Assembly: GCA_003504855.1 (NCBI GenBank)
Contig: DNZD01000298.1
Coordinates: 1-5,672 of the forward strand
Source of the DNA: Cytophagales bacterium
GTDB taxonomy: Bacteria; Bacteroidota; Bacteroidia; Cytophagales; Cyclobacteriaceae
Direction of reading: 5' to 3'
DNA length: 5,672 bases
Shown one piece after another: positions 1-4,940 of this stretch. The position numbers were made by a program, and so were the translations under genes. How positions within the stretch are numbered: the first letter of the stretch is position 1; each line of letters begins with the position of its first letter. The notes under the pieces were generated by a model. That model searched no databases and was not told where the DNA came from. It saw nothing but the letters and a program-made list of their open reading frames with translations.

Positions 1-306
1 TGGGTTCTCTTCCCAGGATTGGGGGTCATAGGTCATGGCAATGGTTGCGCGCACCCCTGCATCCACCAGCCGGGTTGTTGTGTGGAATCCGACAAAGGAA
101 AATATCAGGCGTGCACTTTGTGTTTTGGACTCAATCTGGAATTCTCCTGCCGCGTTTGTTACGGTCCCTTCGGACAGATTTTCGAGGATGACATTGACGC
201 CCGGCATGGGCACCCGGGTAACGGAATCACGAACGACACCGGTGAGTGTATGCTGTGCGGTGGTGGCCAGCGGGCTCAGCAGAATACATAGCAATAAGGC
301 TCTCAT
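1..306 (-). CDS. Exported CarboxypepD_reg-like domain protein, N-terminal part (likely TonB-dependent receptor or related)
   Basis: The frame opens with ATG at 306-304 and stays open for 102 codons to the window edge, so only the N-terminus is visible. Residues 1-18 form a signal peptide (charged MR, hydrophobic LLLCILLSPL, cleavage near TTAQ). Residues 19-92 match a CarboxypepD_reg-like beta-sandwich: LTGVVRDS, then PMPGVNVILEN, then GTVTNAAGEFQIE, then RLIFSFVGF, ending in an ATIAMT strand. In Bacteroidota this domain most often heads SusC-like or other TonB-dependent outer-membrane receptors. It also occurs in DUF5686-type and other surface proteins, and the receptor plug itself lies outside the window. 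Translation may be coupled to the upstream gene, because its TGA (309-307) directly abuts this ATG. An AGGAAG ribosome-binding site lies about 6 nt upstream, inside the end of that gene. Domain assignment is solid; the receptor call is inference. Confidence 0.82.
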   Translation of the reverse strand, partial: MRALLLCILLSPLATTAQHTLTGVVRDSVTRVPMPGVNVILENLSEGTVTNAAGEFQIESKTQSARLIFSFVGFHTTTRLVDAGVRATIAMTYDPQSWEENP

Positions 307-774
307 TCAGTCTTCCTTATTCCCGGACTTGTACTTCGCCCACCAGCGTTCAATCTCTTTGCCCTGCTCCTGGTCAGGGGGGCCGTAAGAGGTGCCCGAT
401 GGGTAGGAGCTTTTGAGTCGAAAGGCATGGATGAGGTTTTGGGCTTCGCGACCGATGGAGGAAGGCTGAAATGTCAAGTAGGAGCTTAGTTCGTTCGCGA
501 TGGATGGGATGCTGTCTGTCGAATAAATGAGTTTGATGAGTTCCGGAATATGTTCTTCCCGAATCCAGTTCTCTGGAGAAGACGTCATAGTGAAAACAGA
601 CAAGAGGTTTTCTTTTCTAAAATTTTGCCTGACGGACCTCAGAAAATCCAATGGTGAATTATTCTTATAGTAGGATTCCGAGGCCTCAGGGCCACCAGAT
701 ATTGTCTGACCGCACGCGACAAATGAGGCGAAGGCTAGTCCACAAAGTGTCAGCAAGGTCATTAGTTGCTTCAT
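307..774 (-). CDS. Small exported protein of unknown function, possible lipoprotein
   Basis: This 155-residue protein has a clear export signal (MKQLMTLLTLCGLAFASFVACGQ). Cys21 follows F-V-A, a loose lipobox, so the mature protein may be a lipoprotein; type I cleavage after the Cys-Gly-Gln stretch is the alternative. The mature part looks largely helical. It carries an SPENWIREEHIPELIKLI segment (residues 66-83), an SIANELSSYL segment (91-100), an SIGREAQNLIHAFR helix (106-119) and a charged C-terminus with a WW pair (residues 144-145). I do not recognise a named family and see no catalytic motif. It lies 45 bp after the MORN-repeat lipoprotein gene and ends immediately before the start of the CarboxypepD_reg-domain gene, so it is very likely part of that operon. 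No strong Shine-Dalgarno sequence precedes the ATG. Confidence 0.75.
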   Translation of the reverse strand: MKQLMTLLTLCGLAFASFVACGQTISGGPEASESYYKNNSPLDFLRSVRQNFRKENLLSVFTMTSSPENWIREEHIPELIKLIYSTDSIPSIANELSSYLTFQPSSIGREAQNLIHAFRLKSSYPSGTSYGPPDQEQGKEIERWWAKYKSGNKED

Positions 775-819
775 CTCTTATGGTGGTTGTCTCTTAGTTT
801 TCGCTATTAAGGTATATTA

Positions 820-1425
820 CTATTTTCTCCTGTACTCAATATGTAACTCTCCGTTCAATGGGGTATAGGTCCAAGTACCAAGTATCTGATCAGCGAAGGT
901 TATTTTCTGCAATTCATAGATTTCATCCGTTGTCAGTTGTTTGTTCCGGGAGGTGATTGGAATGGACTTAATCAACCCGAATACCAACTTGTCCCCGCCT
1001 TCGCAGAGGGTGCTTATTGAGAGGATTTCGGGTTCGAAATTCACGGCAAAGGTCCGGAGTCCGTTTGGGTCAAAGTATTGCCAGGCCCCGGTTCGATAGT
1101 AGTAGAATTGCCGGCAAGCGCCGCCGGTGCAACATTGCAGATAAGAACCTATCTTATATTGTCCTTCGTTCCGGACTTTTCCGTTTCCGTAGAACTCTTT
1201 CCAAAGACCTACCCGGATGTCCGTTGGTTTTCCCTCAAAGACTGCAACCTGACCTTGTGCCGTTAGTTGTCCCAGTTCATCTTTGATGCTGATAAGCTGG
1301 GTTTGATCGGGAAGCCCGTCAGTGATGTCACCGAATTTGTTATTATCCTGCACGGCGAGTTGCGGAGTTGTTGCCGGCGAGCAACCAAGAACCGCAACCA
1401 GGGCTATCAGGAAATGGACCTTCAT
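820..1425 (-). CDS. Lipoprotein with MORN/YwqK-like repeats
   Basis: The protein has 201 residues. Its N-terminus is a lipoprotein signal with lipobox V-L-G-C, so Cys15 would be acylated and the protein membrane-anchored on the periplasmic side or at the surface. Two MORN_2/YwqK-like units are visible: residues 73-93 (GLWKEFYGNGKVRNEGQY) and 112-131 (TGAWQYFDPNGLRTFAVNF). Both show the usual G-x-W-x-x-[FY]-x-x-N-G pattern. A cluster of three cysteines (98, 99, 104) lies between the repeats, which is unusual and could form a disulfide or bind a ligand. A C-terminal strand pair (LGTWTYTPLNGELHIEYR) completes the fold. Database names for this repeat often say 'toxin-antitoxin system YwqK family antitoxin', but no toxin partner is visible and that label should not be carried over. 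The gene starts 15 bp after the TonB-domain gene ends. Confidence 0.8.
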   Translation of the reverse strand: MKVHFLIALVAVLGCSPATTPQLAVQDNNKFGDITDGLPDQTQLISIKDELGQLTAQGQVAVFEGKPTDIRVGLWKEFYGNGKVRNEGQYKIGSYLQCCTGGACRQFYYYRTGAWQYFDPNGLRTFAVNFEPEILSISTLCEGGDKLVFGLIKSIPITSRNKQLTTDEIYELQKITFADQILGTWTYTPLNGELHIEYRRK

Positions 1426-1440
1426 ATTGTCAGGTTACTG

Positions 1441-2103
1441 CTACCCCAGCCGAAACCAGACGGATACCGAAGCGCACAAGTCCTGGGGTTCTCCTTTTAG
1501 TTTCGGCGGACTCGAGAGTTTTACTTTTCTTACCAGCCGTACAGCCTCCTTGTCCAAAACCAGGTGTACCCCTTTTTTGACACGGATGTTTTTGATGACG
1601 CCGTCTTTTGTCAGATCAAAGATAAGGTCGACCTTCCCCTCAATGCCCTCTCGTCTTGCCTTGGCCGGGTAAACCATGTTGCTTCCAATAGATTTATAAA
1701 AGTATTCGCCGGTTGTCAGTTTGGGAGCCTCATAGGCGATGCCGGCATCGTCTTCAAAATAGTTCCGGATGTGAATATCTCCGGGGCAATCCTGGTCGGT
1801 GTATTCCAGGGTGAAGTCAAAGTCCATCTCATCGGGACCTCTGCCGGTCCTGTACACCCAAATGCCAACCGGTTCATCGCCTTTCTTCACCGTTCTTTCT
1901 TCAACCTGATTCTTTTTCAGGTTTTTCCATTCGGTGGATATGGAGCCATCCGGATAATGCGTGATGGTTTGGGCGTATTTGGCTTTGTCACGGGGAACTT
2001 CCTCGCTCCTGTATGAGACTTTGTAGTATTTTGTCTCACTGGTTTGGGCGTTGCAGGTCAGTGAAAGAAAGATGAAAAGAAGAAGTGCTGATGCTGGTTT
2101 CAT
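1441..2103 (-). CDS. Secreted TonB C-terminal-domain protein (energy-transducer TonB family)
   Basis: The protein has 220 residues. Residues 1-20 are a signal peptide ending CNAQ; type I cleavage there is more likely than lipidation at Cys17, because T at -1 is a poor lipobox. Residues 48-89 resemble one MORN/YwqK-like unit (YPDGSISTEW ... GIWVY). Residues 139-219 form a TonB C-terminal domain: YPAKARREGIEGKV, then a GVIKNIRVKKGV strand, then LDKEAVRLVRK, then a closing SVSVWFRL strand. Classic TonB is anchored in the inner membrane by an N-terminal helix and has a Pro-rich spacer. This protein has neither, so it probably does not transduce energy itself and belongs to the many Bacteroidota exported proteins that reuse the domain, perhaps for binding. 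The start ATG at 2103 overlaps the TGA of an upstream small frame (ATGA), which suggests translational coupling. Confidence 0.85.
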   Translation of the reverse strand: MKPASALLLFIFLSLTCNAQTSETKYYKVSYRSEEVPRDKAKYAQTITHYPDGSISTEWKNLKKNQVEERTVKKGDEPVGIWVYRTGRGPDEMDFDFTLEYTDQDCPGDIHIRNYFEDDAGIAYEAPKLTTGEYFYKSIGSNMVYPAKARREGIEGKVDLIFDLTKDGVIKNIRVKKGVHLVLDKEAVRLVRKVKLSSPPKLKGEPQDLCASVSVWFRLG

Positions 2104-2270
2104 CGGTTGTTATTGGTATGCAGTGTCCATAATTCCTTCAATAGCGCCGGGTTTATAGTTCCGGTAAACTCATCCGAATACATGACACCGTTATGGGTGG
2201 AAAATCTGAATCTCATGGTTACTATTTCAGTGCCCGCATAGCAAGGCAATGTGAAGCGCTCATTTTTACT
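2100..2270 (-). pseudogene. C-terminal gene remnant or very small ORF coupled to the TonB-domain gene
   Basis: The frame is open from 2270 to a TGA at 2102-2100, which overlaps the ATG of the next gene (ATGA). The first ATG is at 2216 and would give 38 residues (MRFRFSTHNGVMYSDEFTG, continuing to the end). The 18 codons upstream of that ATG also read as plausible protein (RFTLPCYAGTEIVT), giving alternating beta-strand-like sequence. Further upstream the reading continues in another frame (GIYGKFDEVK, 2293-2264). The two frames would join if the five-A run (minus strand, 2267-2263) had six. This looks like the 3' end of a larger gene whose 5' part has been lost or has decayed next to the palindromic repeat at 2311-2369. 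The alternative is a genuine 38-residue leader ORF. I cannot name the family. No good Shine-Dalgarno sequence precedes 2216. Confidence 0.42.
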
Positions 2271-2310
2271 TCATCGAATTTACCATAAATCCCTCAATCA
2301 AACACGTGGC

Positions 2311-2369
2311 CAGGATTGCAAATTCCCGACAAGCGTGCTCAGCATGTAAGACCCGACTATCGTAGTGGG
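2311..2369. repeat. Degenerate palindromic (REP-like) repeat copy
   Basis: The sequence GGATTGCAAATTCCCGAC (2313-2330) is a decayed version of the perfect GGATTGCAAATCCCGAC hairpin at 3385-3401; both are followed by an AGC trinucleotide after one or two bases. At 2352-2369 there is a second hairpin: CCC, unpaired G, ACTA, loop TCG, TAGT, GGG. It has the same geometry as the hairpin at 3443-3460 but different arm bases. The 2104-2379 interval therefore holds the decayed coding remnant on its left and this repeat on its right, just beyond the stop codon of the four-helix membrane protein gene. It could also act as a weak 3' transcript end for that gene. Confidence 0.5.
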
Positions 2370-2379
2370 AGTATGAAAT

Positions 2380-2739
2380 CTAGTGTTGGCTCTGAGCCGC
2401 TGGTTTGTTCATCCACGCGATAACTGATACCAGTATCACATTGATGACACAACTTACCAGCATCACACTAAAGAGGTCTGTCTGAAATTGCTGGTAAATC
2501 ATGAATACCATGAATGCGTAGAAGATGATCAGTCCGGTTACGGATTCAGCCCAATGGCTCTTGTTGCCGGGTACTAGCGTCGGCAGATATAGGGCTAGTC
2601 CTGGGGTCAACATAAACCAGAAGAAAATCGCTGTCATCCCATTCCATTCCATCCATAAAGAAAACGGAGCGAGCACGATGGCCAGACCTGCCGGCACAAT
2701 GAGAGTCCCTTTTAATGTGTTCAAAGATTTTTTGTCCAT
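2380..2739 (-). CDS. Four-helix integral membrane protein, function unknown
   Basis: This 119-residue protein is strongly hydrophobic, with four probable transmembrane segments at about residues 11-30, 36-54, 66-82 and 88-110. A short polar linker (LVPGNKSHWAES) separates the two helix pairs. The N-terminus (MDKKSLNTLK) is basic and cleavable-signal features are absent, so it should sit in the inner membrane. I do not recognise a family or any catalytic motif. The ATG at 2739 is preceded by GGGGA about 8 nt upstream, one of the better ribosome-binding sites in the window. A TATTTG stretch lies about 20 nt upstream of the ATG and departs from the Bacteroidota -7 consensus (TAnnTTTG) by one base, though it sits close to the start. 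The gene follows the DUF1772-like gene on the same strand after 68 bp, so co-transcription is possible. Confidence 0.72.
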   Translation of the reverse strand: MDKKSLNTLKGTLIVPAGLAIVLAPFSLWMEWNGMTAIFFWFMLTPGLALYLPTLVPGNKSHWAESVTGLIIFYAFMVFMIYQQFQTDLFSVMLVSCVINVILVSVIAWMNKPAAQSQH

Positions 2740-2777
2740 TTTATTTCCCCAGACAAATATTCTTTGATTTCACCCAG

Positions 2778-2810
2778 CCCTAAGTCCTGAGCCCTAAGTT
2801 CTAAGTCCTA
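2778..2810. repeat. Short CTAAGTCC tandem repeat
   Basis: Three imperfect copies of CCTAAGTCC-type units are seen: CCCTAAGTCC at 2778-2787, CCCTAAGTTC at 2792-2801, and CTAAGTCCTA at 2801-2810. The last copy supplies the TAG stop (2810-2808) of the DUF1772-like gene on the minus strand. Low-complexity repeats of this kind expand by slippage. The original 3' end of that gene may therefore have lain elsewhere, although the protein ends in a normal charged tail. Confidence 0.55.
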
Positions 2811-3284
2811 TTCCCTTTTTCCCCCCACAAAGTACACCATCATAAACGAAACAAATCCAATAATCGCCGTCACGTTTCTCCAGAAATGAAATCCCAGCCA
2901 TGCATTGCGGATTGCTTCCCAGTCGGGCGGGATGGTACCCGGGGTGAGGGCCTGGAGTTGTTGGTTGATCGGCACGTTGCCGGTGAAAGCGATGACAATG
3001 CCGGCGATATTCAATAGCAAGGCGATCAGTACGAGACCAGCTTTTGGCGTTTCGCCATCGCGCCAGAAGATGATGGTTTGGATGAGCAGGAGGGCGGGGG
3101 TGGGGAGTCCGATGAAGGCACCTCGGGAGGCCATGTAGCTATCGATGTGTTTGTGCCAGTCGAGGAACGTGGCTGCGGACACGTCATACTCCCAGGGGGC
3201 GATGAAGGAGAACACGGCGCCGCCGAACGGCAGGGCTACCATGCAGGTGGTGAGGAACAGGATGATCTTTTTGGTGAGGGTCAT
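2808..3284 (-). CDS. DUF1772 / anthrone oxygenase-like membrane protein
   Basis: The product has 158 residues from the ATG at 3284. An in-frame TTG at 3314 would add ten residues (MTRRQTKPTP), but no ribosome-binding site supports it and the ATG places the first helix at the usual position. Four transmembrane segments are predicted at about 7-29, 57-74, 82-101 and 137-154. The third is followed by NVPIN (103-107), and W129, H133 and R136 precede the last helix. This NVPxN...W...H...R arrangement is typical of DUF1772, the family that contains fungal anthrone oxygenase and many uncharacterised bacterial membrane proteins. The fungal enzymes oxidise anthrones to anthraquinones; the bacterial substrate is unknown and I do not assign one. 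The gene is divergent from the Crp/Fnr-type regulator and has a 17-bp palindrome centred about 60 bp upstream of its start, so it is a candidate regulated gene. Confidence 0.7.
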   Translation of the reverse strand: MTLTKKIILFLTTCMVALPFGGAVFSFIAPWEYDVSAATFLDWHKHIDSYMASRGAFIGLPTPALLLIQTIIFWRDGETPKAGLVLIALLLNIAGIVIAFTGNVPINQQLQALTPGTIPPDWEAIRNAWLGFHFWRNVTAIIGFVSFMMVYFVGGKRE

Positions 3285-3336
3285 GGGGGTTGGTTTTGTT
3301 TGGCGTCTGGTCAAGGATAGTTGGAGTTAACTAAAG

Positions 3337-3353
3337 TACGAATTCTATTCGTA
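3337..3353. promoter_or_regulatory. Perfect 17-bp inverted repeat, candidate operator
   Basis: TACGAAT (3337-3343), spacer TCT, ATTCGTA (3347-3353) is a perfect inverted repeat with 7-bp arms. It lies in the divergent interval between the DUF1772-like gene (minus) and the regulator gene (plus), 52 bp upstream of the former's ATG. On the minus strand its right half runs into TACTTTAG (3338-3331), one mismatch from the Bacteroidota -7 element TAnnTTTG, so a bound protein could block that promoter. The arms and 3-nt centre fit a homodimeric repressor site. The identity of the protein is unknown. The loop is too AT-rich and no U-run follows, so a terminator is less likely. Confidence 0.45.
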
Positions 3354-3374
3354 TTGATATAAGGATATGATTGT

Positions 3375-3516
3375 GTTAAGGTCGGGATTGCAAATCCCGA
3401 CCAGCTTAACCACTTGCCTGTGGTCGGTGTTGTCACCGACCACCCGGCATTTCATGCGGGGATTTGCTGGTCATCGTGACACCAGCCGTGGTAAGCGCCA
3501 AATCTCCAAGGCGCTT
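3375..3516. repeat. Palindromic hairpin mosaic (REP-like element)
   Basis: Five hairpins follow one another in about 140 bp. (1) 3380-3402: GGTCGGGATT / AATCCCGACC, a perfect 10-bp stem with loop GCA; GTTAA (3375-3379) and TTAAC (3406-3410) extend it across an AGC bulge. (2) 3421-3442: TGGTCGGTG / CACCGACCA with loop TTGT. (3) 3443-3460: CCC, bulged G, GCAT, loop TTC, ATGC, GGG. (4) 3466-3486: GCTG, GTCA, loop TCG, TGAC, AC bulge, CAGC. (5) 3493-3516: AAGCGCC / GGCGCTT with a 10-nt loop. The block is non-coding in character. It occupies the 5' side of the Crp/Fnr-type gene, where the long in-frame extension back to 3367 is repeat rather than protein. It resembles mobile intergenic palindromic repeats of Bacteroidota; no transposase is present in the window. 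Confidence 0.68.
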
Positions 3517-3564
3517 CCAGGATACTATGACAAGCACTATATTTATTCTTTTAATAATGATTCT

Positions 3565-4149
3565 GTGTCAGCCACCGGAAATATATTATCACATTTTGAC
3601 CGATATCTTTCCTTGGATAAAAATGAAAGCCTGGCCTTAACAAGTCGTCTGACGGAGCGGAAAATAAAACGCAAGCAATACATTTTGCAGGAAGGCGACA
3701 TCTGTAAATATTGCACGTATGTTGTAGCAGGTTGTTTTAAGATGTATGGCGTGGATAAATCCGGGACAGAGCACAATCTGTTATTTGCCGCCGAAGACGA
3801 CTGGCTGGCAGACTTTGATAGCCTGCACAAAGAGCGGTCATCCAAATTGTTTATTGAGGCCATTGAGCCATCAACCATACTTCAAATCTCCAAGGGTGAC
3901 CTTTGGTATTTATACACCAACCATCCAAAGTTTAACCGGATCTTTCGGGTAATCATTGAAGACAAGTACATTGAACTGCAAAACAGATTGCTTCAAACCT
4001 TCAGTACTACTGCCTACGAACGATATGAAAGCTTTTTGGAGCAATATCCAAAACTCTCTGTCAGGCTTCCCAACACGCAAATTGCGTCTTACCTGGGTAT
4101 AACGCCTGAATTCCTGAGTAAGATCAGGAAGGACAGAAGCGGCAAATAG
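3565..4149 (+). CDS. Crp/Fnr-family transcriptional regulator
   Basis: From a GTG at 3565 the product has 194 residues, the usual length for the family. Residues about 25-120 form a cyclic-nucleotide-binding-like beta-roll (KRKQYILQEGDICKYCTYVV, then GCFKMYGVDKSGTEHNLLFA, then EDDWLADFDSL). The phosphate-binding FGE...RTA signature of cAMP receptors is absent, as in most Bacteroidota members, so the ligand is unknown. A dimerisation helix runs about 121-150. The C-terminal helix-turn-helix is LPNTQIASYLGITPEFLSKI (168-187). The start is uncertain: the in-frame ATGs at 3367 and 3454 lie in the hairpin repeat and would add 66 or 37 odd residues, and the ATGs at 3527 and 3557 are out of frame. 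No Shine-Dalgarno sequence is seen. Its targets are likely neighbours, either the divergent DUF1772-like gene or the oxidoreductase pair downstream. Confidence 0.85.
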   Translation: MSATGNILSHFDRYLSLDKNESLALTSRLTERKIKRKQYILQEGDICKYCTYVVAGCFKMYGVDKSGTEHNLLFAAEDDWLADFDSLHKERSSKLFIEAIEPSTILQISKGDLWYLYTNHPKFNRIFRVIIEDKYIELQNRLLQTFSTTAYERYESFLEQYPKLSVRLPNTQIASYLGITPEFLSKIRKDRSGK

Positions 4150-4155
4150 GGCACC

Positions 4156-4171
4156 CTTAATCTACATTAAG
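4156..4171 (+). terminator. Weak candidate terminator after the regulator gene
   Basis: CTTAAT, loop CTAC, ATTAAG is a perfect 6-bp stem starting 7 nt after the regulator's stop codon and followed by ACTATTTCTT. The stem is AT-rich and the T-run is broken, so termination would be weak; it could instead be a protein-binding palindrome. Confidence 0.25.
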
Positions 4172-4228
4172 ACTATTTCTTAAGCCAGTTTATAAGCACA
4201 GGCTGCTGGTTTATGGCTCCTTTGTATT

Positions 4229-4240
4229 GTCAATGTTGAC
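4229..4240. promoter_or_regulatory. Possible operator upstream of the oxidoreductase gene
   Basis: GTCAA, TG, TTGAC is a 12-bp inverted repeat 26 bp upstream of the ATG at 4267. Half-sites of the TTGA type are used by Crp/Fnr proteins, and a gene for one lies directly upstream. The spacing is shorter than the usual Fnr site (TTGAT-N4-ATCAA), so this is only a suggestion. I find no convincing Bacteroidota -7 element in the 117-bp gap. Confidence 0.2.
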
Positions 4241-4266
4241 GCAGGACAAACTAAATACAAAGCAAA

Positions 4267-4929
4267 ATGAAGACAGGAAAAACAAAAGTAGCCATTATAG
4301 GGCTCGGTAAAATCGGTGAGGCAATTGCAAGAAACCTGGCCCATGGAAACCATCCGGTAATTCTTGCCTCCAGGGAGCCAGCAAGGGCAACGTCATTGGC
4401 AAGCGAGCTGGGGAGCCTGGCAACAGCCCGGGAGACTGCGGCTGCAATCAAAGAAGCCGATGTTATTATTCCGGCTATTTATTTCAACTCCCTGAAGGAT
4501 TTCTTTCAAACCTTTGCAACGGAGTTGGAGGGCAAAATCATTGTTGACGTTTCCAATCCAATCGCTCCGGATGGCAATGGCGGGTTCAGAAAAATTATTG
4601 GCGAACAGGAATCTGCTGGACAAATCCTTTCCAACTTAATTCCGAAAAAGGCAAAACTAATCAAGGCTTTTGGCACCCTGGGCGCTGGTTCATTGGCGGG
4701 AGCAGCGTTTAGCAGCCCTGAAAGAAAAGTCCTTTTTTATGCCTCCGACAGCACGAACAGCAATCAGCAGATTGAAGAACTTATTGTGAGTAGTGGTTTT
4801 GAGCCATTCCACGTTGGGGGCATAGACCAATCTATACGAATTGAGGTTTTTGGTGACTTGCATGAATTTGGCCGGCTCGGAAAAGCGGTCACACTGGAAG
4901 AAGCAAAAAAATTATTAATCAACTCATAA
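4267..4929 (+). CDS. NAD(P)-binding oxidoreductase, F420-dependent NADP reductase type
   Basis: This 220-residue cytoplasmic protein has a Rossmann fold at its N-terminus. VAIIGLGKIGEAIARNL (8-24) holds the GxGxxG nucleotide loop (G12, G14, G17). ASREP (34-38) follows strand 2 and its Arg fits binding of the NADP 2'-phosphate. DVIIPAIYFN (65-74) and KIIVDVSNPI (90-99) are the later strands. KAFGTLGAGSLA (133-144) corresponds to the family's KAFNT motif with Gly for Asn. This is the NADP oxidoreductase/coenzyme F420-dependent family (PF03807-like). Bacteroidota are not known to make F420, so the true substrate is open and the usual name is only a family label. The ATG is well placed relative to the Rossmann strand. 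The gene is followed after 11 bp by the SnoaL-like lipoprotein gene and is probably co-transcribed with it. Confidence 0.85.
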   Translation: MKTGKTKVAIIGLGKIGEAIARNLAHGNHPVILASREPARATSLASELGSLATARETAAAIKEADVIIPAIYFNSLKDFFQTFATELEGKIIVDVSNPIAPDGNGGFRKIIGEQESAGQILSNLIPKKAKLIKAFGTLGAGSLAGAAFSSPERKVLFYASDSTNSNQQIEELIVSSGFEPFHVGGIDQSIRIEVFGDLHEFGRLGKAVTLEEAKKLLINS

Positions 4930-4940
4930 CAAAGACCCCC

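Noticed and set aside
35..388. Plus-strand 117-residue open frame
   Set aside because: It is antisense to the CarboxypepD_reg-domain gene and the following small exported gene; no recognisable motif.
820..1425. Antitoxin of a toxin-antitoxin pair
   Set aside because: The name comes only from a database label for YwqK-like repeats; the protein is an exported lipoprotein and no toxin gene is adjacent.
1564..2016. Plus-strand 150-residue open frame
   Set aside because: It lies antisense to the TonB-domain gene, whose domain motifs are clear; the plus-strand reading shows no family pattern.
3375..3516. CRISPR array
   Set aside because: The palindromes differ from one another and the spacing is irregular, with no repeat-spacer periodicity and no cas gene.
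3367..3564. N-terminal extension of the Crp/Fnr-type protein from the ATG at 3367
   Set aside because: The extra residues are encoded by hairpin repeats, the family is normally about 190 residues long, and AAGGA lies only 1 nt before that ATG, too close for a ribosome-binding site.
3527..3640. Small hydrophobic ORF (MTSTIFILLIMILC...) of 37 residues
   Set aside because: It overlaps the regulator's conserved region out of frame, and its second half reads as a shadow of that gene.
3703..3735. Iron-sulfur cluster of Fnr type in the regulator (Cys47, Cys50, Cys57)
   Set aside because: Fnr uses an N-terminal three-cysteine cluster plus a central one. Here the cysteines lie on beta-roll strands, and no further cluster is seen, so sensing by an Fe-S cluster is not supported.
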